The position numbers and the translations under genes are program-made. From Aureibacillus halotolerans (GTDB lineage: Bacteria > Bacillota > Bacilli > Bacillales > DSM-28697), in contig NZ_SNYJ01000006.1 in assembly GCF_004363045.1 (NCBI RefSeq), forward strand, positions 158,091 through 222,090: a stretch of 64,000 nt of DNA, in the 5' to 3' direction. Within the stretch, counting starts at the first letter, position 1. Each line of letters starts with the position of its first letter. Below, piece by piece: positions 31,834 through 40,651 of the stretch. Below the pieces are notes generated by a model, which did not search any database, was not told where the DNA came from, and saw only the letters and a list, made by a program, of their open reading frames with translations.

Positions 31834-31936
31834 TCGTCCCACACCCTCTTCAGTAAGGTCCTTATTAGTTTACCATGATCCTACAAAAAATGTGACGGCG
31901 GACACATGAAATCCATTAAGGCAAAGCAGGCAACAC

Positions 31937-31973
31937 AGAAAAAGGGCAGCGTCATTATCGCTACCCCCTTTTC
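31937..31973 (-). terminator. Terminator after yusG
   Basis: On the minus strand GGGGGTAGCG and CGCTGCCC pair and are followed by TTTTT, 15 bp after the yusG stop. Confidence 0.7.
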
Positions 31974-31987
31974 CTTTCGTATGCAGG

Positions 31988-32230
31988 TTACCTACACCAA
32001 CCAAGATCACAATCCTCAGTGTCCTGAAGAGCGGCATCTGGTGTTTCTCTTAGTGAATGAAAAATATGCGTTTGATCTGAACTTACGGAATAGCCTGGTT
32101 TAAGCTGATAAGCGACTTTTGAAGAGGATGCAGAAATAGCACCTATCTCATCTTCCTCGTGGTAGAGGACAATGCTTCCATCTACAATTTTCGCATAAAC
32201 TTCTGCTGTGATATCCAAGGCTTTGTCCAT
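31988..32230 (-). CDS. yusG: YusG-like small protein
   Basis: 80 residues from ATG 32230 (84 from the ATG at 32242, which abuts the AAAAGG and is less likely). Assigned by its position between yusF and gcvH and by its length. The sequence (DITAEVYAKIVDGSIVLYHE) suggests a small beta-rich cytosolic domain. Function unknown. Confidence 0.65.
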   Translation of the reverse strand: MDKALDITAEVYAKIVDGSIVLYHEEDEIGAISASSSKVAYQLKPGYSVSSDQTHIFHSLRETPDAALQDTEDCDLGWCR

Positions 32231-32314
32231 CACAATCCACATCCTTTTAAGGTGATTGCCACCTTCCTAGTATGTGAAATACAATCTGTATCACGCAGAA
32301 AAAACAATGCTAAT

Positions 32315-32698
32315 TTAGTCTTCCTCAACCATTTCTTGGTACTGTTCTGCGTTCATTAATTCTTCGATGTCCTCGTTGTTTGCAGGTTCAACAACAATCA
32401 TCCAAGCTTTATCATAAGGAGCCTCATTGACAAGCTCGGGGCTGTCTTCCAAGTCTTCATTAATTTCAACGACTTTGCCACTAATCGGCGCATACAGCTC
32501 AGAAACTGTTTTGACTGATTCAACACTTCCAAAAGGCTCGTCCGCTTTGATCTCAGCCCCAACCTCAGGCAGTTCAACAAAGACAATATCACCAAGCTCT
32601 GATTGCGCAAAGTCAGTAATGCCAATTCTCACAAGCTTTTCTTCACTTTTTACCCACTCATGTTCTTCCGAGTAGCGTAGATCCTTTGGTAAATTCAT
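32315..32698 (-). CDS. gcvH: Glycine cleavage system H protein
   Basis: 127 residues. Lipoyl domain with the modified lysine in [15 protein letters not shown] (about K63). Carries the aminomethyl group between glycine-cleavage subunits; in Bacillus GcvH is also the lipoyl relay to 2-oxoacid dehydrogenases via LipL. The other gcv genes are not in the window, which fits that wider role. Confidence 0.96.
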   Translation of the reverse strand: MNLPKDLRYSEEHEWVKSEEKLVRIGITDFAQSELGDIVFVELPEVGAEIKADEPFGSVESVKTVSELYAPISGKVVEINEDLEDSPELVNEAPYDKAWMIVVEPANNEDIEELMNAEQYQEMVEED

Positions 32699-32776
32699 TT
32701 TTTAACCCTCCGATATGTTAGATAGATACTATTTTACAATAGATCGTACATAATAACAATTATAATTTCTTTATTG

Positions 32777-33139
32777 CTAATCGAGCCATGTGGCTTGAGC
32801 AACCTCTTCTTTAAAGCCCACCGTTACAGTCACTCCATTAGTAATGATAGGGCGTTTTATTAGCATACCATCTGACGACAACAATGTCGCCTTTTCATTC
32901 TCAGTCATTGTCGGAAGCTTGTCTTTCAATTGAAGCTCTCTGTATTTTTTACCGCTCGTATTAAAAAATGATTTTAATGGAAGATTATTCTCATCTGCCC
33001 ATTGCATCAGCTGCTCTGCCGTTGGGGGGTGTTCTACGATATGGACCTCTTCCCAATGAATACCATTATCTCTTCCCCACTTCACGGCTTTTTTGCATGT
33101 GCTACAAGGAGGATACATGTAAATCGTTAATTTTCCCAT
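32777..33139 (-). CDS. yusI: ArsC/Spx-family protein YusI
   Basis: 120 residues from ATG 33139; the upstream extension in the same frame has no homology-like content and overlaps the next gene. ArsC/Spx fold with C-S-T-C at the N-terminus (MYPPCSTCKKAVKWG), NTSGKKYRELQLKDKL and MLIKRPIITNG. No arsenic genes are nearby, so it is probably a YusI-type thiol protein and not an arsenate reductase. The ribosome site is weak. Confidence 0.85.
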   Translation of the reverse strand: MGKLTIYMYPPCSTCKKAVKWGRDNGIHWEEVHIVEHPPTAEQLMQWADENNLPLKSFFNTSGKKYRELQLKDKLPTMTENEKATLLSSDGMLIKRPIITNGVTVTVGFKEEVAQATWLD

Positions 33140-33230
33140 AAGATCATCTCGCTTTTGTTTTTTATCACAGTATAGTTTTTCTTCACACACACACACTATA
33201 CCGACAATTATATTAAGGAGGAAGAAGACT

Positions 33231-33473
33231 TTGCAAGCACAATCATCGACAATGACGCAGCCTCCTGCTGTCATTACAACGAAGGACTTGCTTTATATTT
33301 CAGACATGCTTTCGTGGAACACAACTGCCATCAAAACACTTCAAGATTACGCAAATCGTTGTACCGATCCTCAAATTTCTCAAGCTCTACAGCAAGCCTA
33401 CACGATGCATCAAAAACATTTTGACATGCTTCTAGATCAGATGTCCTCAAAACAAGAGAGGTTCGTTCAATAA
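33231..33473 (+). CDS. CotF-family spore coat protein, first of a pair
   Basis: 80 residues, TTG start supported by AAGGAGGAAG at 6-8 nt. CotF-like helix bundle half: TTKDLLYISDMLSWNTTAIK and LQQAYTMHQKHFDMLLDQM. It ends in TAATG, overlapping the next CotF-type gene, so the two products may assemble together. Confidence 0.78.
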   Translation: MQAQSSTMTQPPAVITTKDLLYISDMLSWNTTAIKTLQDYANRCTDPQISQALQQAYTMHQKHFDMLLDQMSSKQERFVQ

Positions 33474-33796
33474 TGATACAACAACAACCGGTTCAAAACC
33501 AAAATGCAATGACGCAAGGCACTGTCGCAATGACAGATAAAGAATTTATTACACAAGCGTTAAGTACCGAAAAGTACATGTCACATGGGTATGGCGTTGC
33601 GTTAAACGAGATGAGCCATCAGCAGCTTTTTTCTTGTGTAGACACCATTGCTCGTGAAACGCAAGCATGTCAACGTTCATTGTATACCCTCATGTTCCAG
33701 AAAGGCTGGTATTCCTTAACTCCCGCCAATCAAGCAGACATCGCTAAAGCTGTTCAACAGTACTCTCAAGAAAAACAGCAATTCCCAAACGCTTAG
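33473..33796 (+). CDS. CotF-family spore coat protein, second of a pair
   Basis: 107 residues. CotF domain with KEFITQALSTEKYMSHGYG and the conserved end RSLYTLMFQKGWYSL. Glutamine-rich N-terminus (MIQQQPVQNQN). Coupled to the preceding gene and followed by a strong terminator. Probably mother-cell expressed during sporulation; no promoter was assigned. Confidence 0.82.
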   Translation: MIQQQPVQNQNAMTQGTVAMTDKEFITQALSTEKYMSHGYGVALNEMSHQQLFSCVDTIARETQACQRSLYTLMFQKGWYSLTPANQADIAKAVQQYSQEKQQFPNA

Positions 33797-33814
33797 TTAT
33801 CATGGATGACATTG

Positions 33815-33841
33815 CAATCGTGACTAGTTCACGATTGTTTT
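33815..33841 (+). terminator. Terminator after the CotF pair
   Basis: Perfect 9-bp stem CAATCGTGA/TCACGATTG followed by TTTT. Confidence 0.85.
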
Positions 33842-34028
33842 CGAGTGTAGACAATGAGCACCTTAAAAGCGATGCAACAACGAAAGCGTGCGTTTGCCTA
33901 CCCCTTCCTTCTCAGGCTGGATGAAAACGCTTGTCTCTCAAAGCGTGAAGCCTTGGGAGGCGCGGAGTTGCCATACAGACAATGAGCACCGTACAAGGCG
34001 ATACAACGATGAAAGCGAGCGTTTGTCA
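33842..34028. repeat. Dispersed intergenic repeat, copy 1
   Basis: Two related units about 128 bp apart share ACAATGAGCACC and a GATGAAAGCGAGCGTTT-type end (AACGAAAGCGTGCGTTT in the first unit). The same sequence recurs at 39694-39912. The right end touches the stop codon of the PAP2 gene. Confidence 0.8.
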
Positions 34029-34721
34029 TCAGCCTGAGCTTGATTGCAGCAGTCGTTTGGACCTATAATTCCGCCATTCTAACGCACTAATACATACACT
34101 TAACCAAATGAGACCAGCAGCAAAGCCAGCGAGTATATCTGTAGGATAATGCACACCTAAAAAAATTCGACTTAAACCGATGAGTAGAGAAAGTACAAGT
34201 GCACTCACTAGCAGCAAGAATTGTTTACGTTTGGACGTGACGTATCGTGACAGTATGTATGCGATCATTCCGTAAGCAATACAGCTTCCCATCGTGTGTC
34301 CACTCGGAAAACTATACCCTATGCCATCTACTGTTTCTAATAAGGAAGGGCGTTCTCTTTGAAAAATTTGCTTCAATAAAGTGTTTAACAGCCCTCCACC
34401 CCCTACAGTGATACAAAAAAGGATGATTGAAAACCATGACTCCTTTTTCCTTATCATGATGATGACGACACCAATGGATAGTACGGTTAAAAACCAAATG
34501 GACCCGAGCTCTGTGATCCAGGCCATGCCGTTCGTAACGGCTGGGGTGTTCACTTGCTCGACCCACCCATTTACGATGACATCAAATGCAAAACGCTCTT
34601 TTTCTAAAATATCTTCAGCAATTGTAATAAAGGTCGCCATCGAAGCAATGACGACAAGACTTCCTAATAAAACAAATATTATTCTAGATATTGGAAGCTT
34701 TTGTTTCAAATCTGTGCTCAT
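34029..34721 (-). CDS. PAP2-family phosphatase
   Basis: 230 residues, about six membrane spans. The three phosphatase motifs are present: KQIFQRERPSL (K-x6-RP), YSFPSGHTM (P-S-G-H) and SRIFLGVHYPTD (S-R-x5-H-x3-D). Acts on a lipid phosphate such as undecaprenyl pyrophosphate or phosphatidylglycerophosphate. The last codons lie at the edge of the dispersed repeat, which may have altered the C-terminus. Confidence 0.9.
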   Translation of the reverse strand: MSTDLKQKLPISRIIFVLLGSLVVIASMATFITIAEDILEKERFAFDVIVNGWVEQVNTPAVTNGMAWITELGSIWFLTVLSIGVVIIMIRKKESWFSIILFCITVGGGGLLNTLLKQIFQRERPSLLETVDGIGYSFPSGHTMGSCIAYGMIAYILSRYVTSKRKQFLLLVSALVLSLLIGLSRIFLGVHYPTDILAGFAAGLIWLSVCISALEWRNYRSKRLLQSSSG

Positions 34722-34792
34722 TCCTAATCCTCATGTCCTTTTGTCGTTTTTCAAGGATATACCCACTTCTCTATTTATCTAAAACCTTCTGT

Positions 34793-35566
34793 CTAATGAT
34801 CCAACCGCTCAATAGCCCATTCACGCTTCTTTTTTTGAAAAACAAGCGTCGCTTTATACGCAGAGGCTTCTCTTTTTTGGACAGCAGTGTCTCTCATCTC
34901 ATCCATATTAGTGTAACGACCTGCTAGCCACAAAGGAACTGACAGCTGCGTTCGTGATGACGTAATTTCGGCAAAGTGAATAACAAGCCCATCTCGCGAA
35001 AGCTCAAAGAGATGTTCAGCCAATGAATCTGGCAAAGATGGAACCGCTTGCTTTCTAAAGCCTGGAATTGGTAGCTTCTTTAGGCTGTTTTTTTGCACTT
35101 GCGCCGAAATAAACTGACTTAGAAAGTATGTAAAATCTTTTGATTGTTTGTAGTATAGCTTGTTAAGGAAGCCATCATAATGCGTTAGAAAAGCAAAGCG
35201 ATTATGAAGAACGGGAGAAAATGCCGAACGCACCGGACTCATTTTATGTCCTAAAAATAAAAGGTTCGCCAACTCATTGTCGCTAAGAGAATTCACGCTA
35301 TCTATATCGTCAAAGTCTACCCAGCACAAGCGGCCCCCTTCCTTCTGTTCGTGTAATAGATGTAGCGTGTCTTCATTAATCAATGGAAGCAGTGTATGAA
35401 GATTTACATCTGTTTGACCACCTTCACTTGCAAGGAGCAACAATTGCGAAAGTGGATAGAGGCTATGGGAATGAAAATCTTTAAATGTCATTCCGTGTGT
35501 AAAAAGCATGTTCTGCTCTGGGTGAGAAAGTACATAAAACAACGTTTTTCTTTCATGCGCAGCCAT
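34793..35566 (-). CDS. Unrecognised protein, 257 aa
   Basis: I do not recognise this protein. Soluble, no signal peptide or membrane segment. N-terminal half has LFYVLSHPEQNMLFTHGMTF and WVDFDDIDSVNSLSDNELANL, with an aromatic-rich middle (RFAFLTHYDGFLNKLYYKQS). AAAGGATG lies before the ATG. Transcribed divergently from liaI. The frame is intact and codon use looks native. Confidence 0.7.
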   Translation of the reverse strand: MAAHERKTLFYVLSHPEQNMLFTHGMTFKDFHSHSLYPLSQLLLLASEGGQTDVNLHTLLPLINEDTLHLLHEQKEGGRLCWVDFDDIDSVNSLSDNELANLLFLGHKMSPVRSAFSPVLHNRFAFLTHYDGFLNKLYYKQSKDFTYFLSQFISAQVQKNSLKKLPIPGFRKQAVPSLPDSLAEHLFELSRDGLVIHFAEITSSRTQLSVPLWLAGRYTNMDEMRDTAVQKREASAYKATLVFQKKKREWAIERLDH

Positions 35567-35659
35567 AGTGACATCCTTTCTAATACGATTGCTCTCATCA
35601 TAACGCCTAGTCGATTAATTAAACAAGTGATTTCGATTGGCACTCAGTCGTACCGTGCC

Positions 35660-35705
35660 TCAGACTATAGTCTGATCATAACACCATTCTTCCGCTCGTT
35701 ATAGA
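35660..35705 (+). promoter_or_regulatory. Candidate LiaR operator and promoter of the lia operon
   Basis: TCAGACTATAGTCTGA (35660-35675) is a perfect 16-bp palindrome. It lies immediately upstream of the -35 region of a promoter with -10 TATAGA (35700-35705) and a poor -35, as expected for an activator-dependent promoter. It is 93 bp before liaI. Assignment to LiaR is inference from context. Confidence 0.55.
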
Positions 35706-35768
35706 TCTTACTGAATTACCCTAAACTAAACGTAGTAAGTCACAAACATTGCAAAGGAGGGAGCCCAA

Positions 35769-36182
35769 GTGCACGATCCTCATCATCGCAAAAAGCACCC
35801 GATATTCGGTACATTGCTCGCAGGTCTTGGTGTGATTATCTTTCTCGCTGTGCTCGGTTTGAATTTAGGAAATATCATTCGATTAGGTGTTGCTGTACTG
35901 TTTTTCTATCTTGCGTGGAAATGCCACACATCACGTAAAGAATCGAAAACAGCCACAATTATTTTCGCCGTCATCGGTGGTATTCTGCTCATCAGCTCAC
36001 TTGATATATTGATCGGGCTTGCCATATCAGCTCTTTTTATATGGCTCGGCACAAAATTATTAAAAGGCAAAAAGGAGCCAGAGATCGAGATCGTCACGCC
36101 TGGTTACTTTGAAACGAACGCCCAAGCTCATTCGTTTGACAAAGAATTTGAAAGAAAAATGAACACAAAAAAATATAATTAA
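35769..36182 (+). CDS. liaI: LiaI-like membrane protein
   Basis: 137 residues, GTG start after AAAGGAGGGAG. Three to four membrane segments (FGTLLAGLGVIIFLAVLGL, LGVAVLFFYLAW, IIFAVIGGILLISSLDILIGLAI) and a soluble C-terminal tail. It resembles LiaI, the membrane anchor of LiaH, though it is longer and has more spans than typical LiaI. First gene of a cell-envelope stress operon. Confidence 0.78.
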   Translation: MHDPHHRKKHPIFGTLLAGLGVIIFLAVLGLNLGNIIRLGVAVLFFYLAWKCHTSRKESKTATIIFAVIGGILLISSLDILIGLAISALFIWLGTKLLKGKKEPEIEIVTPGYFETNAQAHSFDKEFERKMNTKKYN

Positions 36183-36194
36183 TTTGGAGGAATT

Positions 36195-36905
36195 ATGATG
36201 ATGTTTAAACGTTTACGTGACCTAACAAAGGCAAGCATTAATGATGGTATTGATAAGCTGGAGAATCCTGTCTCCCTTTTGAACCAGTATATTCGTGACA
36301 TGGAAGAAGAAATTGCCCGTGCACAGCAAGCTGTAAGTAAGCATATGGCAGTTGAAGATCGTTTTGGACGTCAGTTGCAAGAAACAAAAGACCTCATTGA
36401 GCGCCGTACTCGTCAAGCGCAAACTGCCATGGATGCAGGTGAAGAAATTTTAGCAAGAAAAGCCCTAACCGAACGCTATCACCACGAACAAAAAATTGAA
36501 AACTATGAAGCCTATTACGCTCAAGCTAAAGAACAGGTGGAAGAGCTTCAATCACAATTGAACGAGCTTCGCAGCCAATATAGTGATTTAAAAGACCGTA
36601 AGCATGTGTTGATTGCAAGAGCCAATGCCGCAAAAACACAGGAACAGATGCTTACTGCGATTGAGTCCTTCGATAATGAGAGTGCAATGAAAGGTTTCAA
36701 TCGTATGGAAGAACGAATTGCTGAGAAAGAATCAAAAGTACGAGTGTTGCGTCAAAACCGTGCCTATTCTTCCACAAGCGACCGTGTTGAAAACATTGAA
36801 ATGAACAATGCGATTGATGAACAACTTTCTAAATTACGCAAGCCTTCAGCTTCTCCAGAGAAAGTCGAAAAGGCGTCATCAACAACTACTAGCAGTTCCT
36901 CATGA
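36195..36905 (+). CDS. liaH: LiaH, PspA-family stress protein
   Basis: 236 residues, PspA/IM30 coiled coil (FKRLRDLTKASINDGIDKLE, LLNQYIRDMEEEIARAQQAV). It oligomerises under the membrane when the envelope is damaged by lipid II-binding antibiotics. The serine-rich tail (EKASSTTTSSSS) is unusual. Follows liaI by 12 bp with GGAGGAATT before the ATG. Confidence 0.92.
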   Translation: MMMFKRLRDLTKASINDGIDKLENPVSLLNQYIRDMEEEIARAQQAVSKHMAVEDRFGRQLQETKDLIERRTRQAQTAMDAGEEILARKALTERYHHEQKIENYEAYYAQAKEQVEELQSQLNELRSQYSDLKDRKHVLIARANAAKTQEQMLTAIESFDNESAMKGFNRMEERIAEKESKVRVLRQNRAYSSTSDRVENIEMNNAIDEQLSKLRKPSASPEKVEKASSTTTSSSS

Positions 36906-36998
36906 GGAACTGCTTCACCAAAATCCATTCTCTCTTTTGTCGAATTGTAGTAGAATGGAATGCGAGACATTTAGAACGAGGTGAAAGGAGTATGGGCC

Positions 36999-37838
36999 AT
37001 GAGAAAAAAGAACTCTCTATTTGGATATCTTGTTATGCTGCTGGGTTTCTTCATCCTATTGGAGATCCTCATTGAGAGCATTGATATATCCGACTTCTTT
37101 GGTCCTGCTTTGTTCTTTATCATTGGTCTGCATTTTTACCGCCGTGGACGAAAGCTGCTTGGCGGGTCATTATTAGCCATCAGTGTTGTCATTCTTTTTA
37201 ATGTGTTCTCTGTCGATATATCTGGATTGGTGTTTGCCTTTGCATTAATCGTTGCAGGCTATTACCTTCTGTCAACGAAGCATAAACGACCAAAAAAGGT
37301 ACGGGAAGACGAAGAGGAATCACCAACGTTTACAACAGACTGGGATAAAGAATTTGACAAAGAGTTTGAAGAAGCCATGGGACATCAGATGCATTCTCAA
37401 GGGGGAACGTCTTCGCACTCCTCTTCTCATAAGAAACATGCACATTCATTCGATGACCACGTCGCTGTGAACTTTTCGAGAAGCTCCCTTATTGGTGATT
37501 TCAAAATGGTGGACCAGCGATTTGAATTAAAGCATTCTAAAATTTCGAATGGAATCGGTGACATGACAATTGATTTGTCAAAAGCCATCATCCTTCAAGA
37601 AGAAACAACTCTTCAATTAAGTGGAATGATCGGGGATATAACGATTTATGTACCTTACGACCTCGATGTGTTTGTTGAAGCTTCTGTAACGGTTGGTGAC
37701 CTAGAGGTATTAGGTTACAAACAAGGTGGATTGAATCGGAAGGTTAAGGTAAAGAGCAATCGATATGATCATTCCATCAAAAAGGTGAAGCTCGACATTT
37801 CTCTTCAAGTGGGCGACGTGTCAGTGAGGTATATTTAA
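36999..37838 (+). CDS. liaF: LiaF, inhibitor of LiaRS
   Basis: 279 residues from ATG 36999, 10 nt after AAAGGAG. Four N-terminal membrane segments (about residues 7-95), an acidic/histidine-rich linker, and the LiaF C-terminal beta domain (KISNGIGDMTIDLSKAII, LSGMIGDITIYVPYDLDVFV, LDISLQVGDVSVRYI). LiaF keeps LiaS in its phosphatase state. There is no liaG between liaH and liaF, unlike B. subtilis. Confidence 0.9.
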   Translation: MRKKNSLFGYLVMLLGFFILLEILIESIDISDFFGPALFFIIGLHFYRRGRKLLGGSLLAISVVILFNVFSVDISGLVFAFALIVAGYYLLSTKHKRPKKVREDEEESPTFTTDWDKEFDKEFEEAMGHQMHSQGGTSSHSSSHKKHAHSFDDHVAVNFSRSSLIGDFKMVDQRFELKHSKISNGIGDMTIDLSKAIILQEETTLQLSGMIGDITIYVPYDLDVFVEASVTVGDLEVLGYKQGGLNRKVKVKSNRYDHSIKKVKLDISLQVGDVSVRYI

Positions 37839-37839
37839 C

Positions 37840-38895
37840 ATGCAACAACAACGTAAGCTATCAAATACTCAATGGAAATTTGTTCGCTTCGGAGCCTGGA
37901 TATCGGGTGCTGTCAGTTTCATTGCAATCCTTGTTTTAACGCTTCTCAGAGAGTTGACGTGGACATGGTGGGTGCAAGAAACGTTTATCGGCATCCCGAT
38001 TTCTTTTTTAATGATTTTGGGATGTAGCTTTATTGGGGCGATGAGCGGCTATATTTTAGGAAATCTTTTTAAAAAGAGAATTGAACTCTTTTCGCAATCG
38101 ATTCTTGATTTAGAGAGAGGAAATTTCACGAAGCTCATCCCAGATTTAGGGGATGATGAATTTGGCGAGATGGCGAAGCAGCTTAACGCGATGGCGAGTA
38201 GAATCGAGGCGCAAATTGCGTCGTTGCAAAAGCTCTCAAATGAACGAGCGGAATGGAGCGACGGCATGAAACAAAAAGCCGTCAATGAAGAACGCCAACG
38301 CCTCGCGAGAGAATTGCATGACGCCGTTAGTCAACAGTTGTTTGCGATTTCAATGATGTCTTCTGCTCTACAACAAACGATTGCTGATGATAGTCCTGCA
38401 CAGAAACAGATTGAGGCCGTTGAGCGCATGGCTGGCACCGCACAATCTGAGATGAGAGCCCTTCTCTTACATCTTCGTCCCGCACATTTAGAAGGAAAAG
38501 GATTAGTCGAAGGTCTTGAAGAATTACTTATGGAGCTACACTCCAAACAAGAGGTTGATATCGAGTGGCATATGGGATCACCAAGCCATATTCCGAAAGG
38601 CGTTGAGGACCACCTTTTTCGCGTGTCTCAAGAAGCATTATCAAATATTCTCAGACATAGCCAAGCATCAAAGATTTTATTTAAAGTGACGACTGTTCAA
38701 AAACAGCTTCGTATTGAAATCGCCGATAACGGCATAGGGTTTAATGTTGAGCAGCAACGCACGTCGTCGTATGGCTTAAAGACAATGCAAGAGCGCATTA
38801 TCGAAGTTGGCGGAGTGCTCGAAATACATTCTTTGCCGAATAAAGGAACGACAATCCATATCAAGGTTCCACTTCTCGCCCAAAAAGGAGAGTAA
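37840..38895 (+). CDS. liaS: Sensor histidine kinase LiaS
   Basis: 351 residues: two membrane spans with a very short external loop (intramembrane-sensing type), HAMP (about 73-125), HisKA_3 with H160 in RQRLARELHDAVSQQL, and HATPase_c with ADNGIGFNV and SSYGLKTMQERI. Begins 1 bp after liaF and is coupled to it. Confidence 0.94.
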   Translation: MQQQRKLSNTQWKFVRFGAWISGAVSFIAILVLTLLRELTWTWWVQETFIGIPISFLMILGCSFIGAMSGYILGNLFKKRIELFSQSILDLERGNFTKLIPDLGDDEFGEMAKQLNAMASRIEAQIASLQKLSNERAEWSDGMKQKAVNEERQRLARELHDAVSQQLFAISMMSSALQQTIADDSPAQKQIEAVERMAGTAQSEMRALLLHLRPAHLEGKGLVEGLEELLMELHSKQEVDIEWHMGSPSHIPKGVEDHLFRVSQEALSNILRHSQASKILFKVTTVQKQLRIEIADNGIGFNVEQQRTSSYGLKTMQERIIEVGGVLEIHSLPNKGTTIHIKVPLLAQKGE

Positions 38896-38900
38896 GCGTA

Positions 38901-39533
38901 ATGATAAAAGTATTGCTTGTTGACGATCATGAAATGGTACGAATGGGGCTCGCCGCTTATTTAAGTACACAGGAGGACATTGATGTCATTGGCGAGGCGT
39001 CAAACGGCAAAGATGGGATCAAATTAGCCACTGAGCGTCAGCCTGACGTTATTTTAATGGATTTAGTGATGGATGGAATGAATGGAATCGAGGCAACGAA
39101 GGCGATTATTGAGAAAAATCCAGCAGCCCGAATTATTGTACTCACTAGTTTTATGGATGATGAAAAGGTCTATCCTGTCATTGAAGCGGGAGCCATGAGC
39201 TACTTGTTGAAAACCTCTAAAGCGTGGGACATTTCTCAAGCAATAAGGGCTACGTTCCGTGGCGAAGGCGTCATGGAAACGCAAGTAACGAACAAGATGA
39301 TCCAGAGAATGCGAACAGCAAATCAAAAACAACCCCATGATCAGCTTACTGTACGGGAGCTTGAAGTGCTTAAGCTCATCGCGGATGGACAATCCAATCA
39401 AGATATTGCCGACACACTATGCATTACGATCAAAACCGTTAAAACCCATGTCAGTAGCATCTTTCAAAAGCTTGATGTGTATGATCGAACGCAGGCAGCC
39501 ATCTATGCATTACGTCATCATATCGCTGAATAA
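38901..39533 (+). CDS. liaR: Response regulator LiaR
   Basis: 210 residues, NarL/LuxR family. Receiver domain with D54 (DVILMDLVMDG) and a C-terminal LuxR-type helix-turn-helix (LTVRELEVLKLIADGQSNQD, KTVKTHVSSIFQKL). The likely target is the palindrome at 35660. Last gene of liaIHFSR. Confidence 0.95.
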   Translation: MIKVLLVDDHEMVRMGLAAYLSTQEDIDVIGEASNGKDGIKLATERQPDVILMDLVMDGMNGIEATKAIIEKNPAARIIVLTSFMDDEKVYPVIEAGAMSYLLKTSKAWDISQAIRATFRGEGVMETQVTNKMIQRMRTANQKQPHDQLTVRELEVLKLIADGQSNQDIADTLCITIKTVKTHVSSIFQKLDVYDRTQAAIYALRHHIAE

Positions 39534-39627
39534 GTCCTCCATTTACCCTAATGTGAATTAAAAACCTCTTTGAACATTCCTCCCTTATTGTTTACACTGT
39601 AATCTAATTACATATAAGTTTGGTAGT

Positions 39628-39675
39628 AGAGCTGTTTAACACTGCTTGATGTAAAAGCCGTACAGCTCTTTTTGT
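39628..39675 (+). terminator. Terminator of the lia operon
   Basis: AGAGCTGT (39628-39635) pairs with ACAGCTCT (39662-39669) and is followed by TTTTTG. Confidence 0.75.
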
Positions 39676-39693
39676 TATGCGATTTTTAAGGAA

Positions 39694-39912
39694 CAAAGCT
39701 GAGTGAAGGCGTAGAATTGCCATACAGGCAATGAGCATTCAAACGAAGCAAAGCATTGATGAAAGCGAGCGTTTCTCATCTCCAACCCTTCAGGCGCATT
39801 GAAAACGCTTGTCTTTCGAGGCGTGAAGCTGAGTGAGGCGCGGAGTTGCCATAAGGGCAATGAGCACCGAACGAAGCAAAACAACGATGAAAGCGAGCGT
39901 TTCTCAAAAGCC
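39694..39912. repeat. Dispersed intergenic repeat, copy 2
   Basis: Two units about 134 bp apart, each running from GGCG-x-GGAGTTGCCAT-like sequence through CAATGAGCA to GATGAAAGCGAGCGTTTCTC, joined by a block containing GAAAACGCTTGTCTTTCGAG. The same pattern and unit order occur at 33842-34028. No coding role. Confidence 0.8.
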
Positions 39913-39914
39913 TG

Positions 39915-39956
39915 AAAAAAAAGCCTCCCGCATGATACTAACGCGGGAGACTTTTT
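39915..39956 (-). terminator. Terminator of the YhcN-type gene
   Basis: CTCCCGC (39925-39931) pairs with GCGGGAG (39943-39949). On the minus strand it ends in GGCTTTTTTTT. Confidence 0.8.
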
Positions 39957-39960
39957 CACG

Positions 39961-40536
39961 TTATTGAGCTTTAGGGAAAATACGCTGAATGGTTTCATTG
40001 AATTCATCAACAAAACCGCTAATCGGTTTTCCGTTTTCAATATCCGTCACGTAACCTTGTAAGCGATCTAGAAAATCTGCATTTGCGGAGACATACACAC
40101 GTTCGATAGAGTTGTCCGCTTCACGAACCTTGTCTGCTACTTTCTTCTTCGTTTCTGAAGACATGGCGTTTTCATTGCCATCTTTTAGCTTCACACCGAC
40201 GAAGGCGTTGTGATTTGTTACAACCACGGTAGCATCTTCTACTTCTTCAAGCTCTGTCACTTTTTCAGAAGCTTTTTCAGCAACTCGGAAGCGCTCATTG
40301 TTCATATCTACATCGTTATTCGTTTCAGACATACGACGTAGCCCTGGTTGGCCATCCTGCGCGTTATCATAACGCATACTGTAGCGGTTGTTATCATAAC
40401 GCACTTGACGGAGTTCTGAAGCGCTATTCCGTTGAAGGCTTTGCTCTCCATTATCCGTAGAACCATTCGCACAACCTGTTAGTAGAGCTGCGGCTGCAGC
40501 ACCAGATAATACATATCGCAATATACGTTTGTCCAT
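39961..40536 (-). CDS. YhcN/YlaJ-family sporulation lipoprotein
   Basis: 191 residues. Lipoprotein signal with lipobox L-T-G-C (SGAAAAALLTGC), an Asn/Arg-rich linker (RYDNNRYSMRYDN), then the YhcN domain (RVAEKASEKVTELEEVEDAT, VVVTNHNAFVGVKLKDG). Spore or forespore membrane lipoprotein; a second member of the family encoded at 7264. Confidence 0.88.
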   Translation of the reverse strand: MDKRILRYVLSGAAAAALLTGCANGSTDNGEQSLQRNSASELRQVRYDNNRYSMRYDNAQDGQPGLRRMSETNNDVDMNNERFRVAEKASEKVTELEEVEDATVVVTNHNAFVGVKLKDGNENAMSSETKKKVADKVREADNSIERVYVSANADFLDRLQGYVTDIENGKPISGFVDEFNETIQRIFPKAQ

Positions 40537-40651
40537 GCGTCTCTTCCTTTCTATCCTTTAAGGTTACGCGTTTATTAGCATGGACATTGGCAGCGATACT
40601 ATACACATAGTAATTTTCCAATTCGTCTACACTAACGAGAAGGAGGAATAT

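Noticed and set aside
32777..33139. Arsenate reductase within an arsenic resistance locus
   Set aside because: No ars regulator, pump or other arsenic gene is nearby; the position and sequence fit yusI of the ArsC/Spx family.
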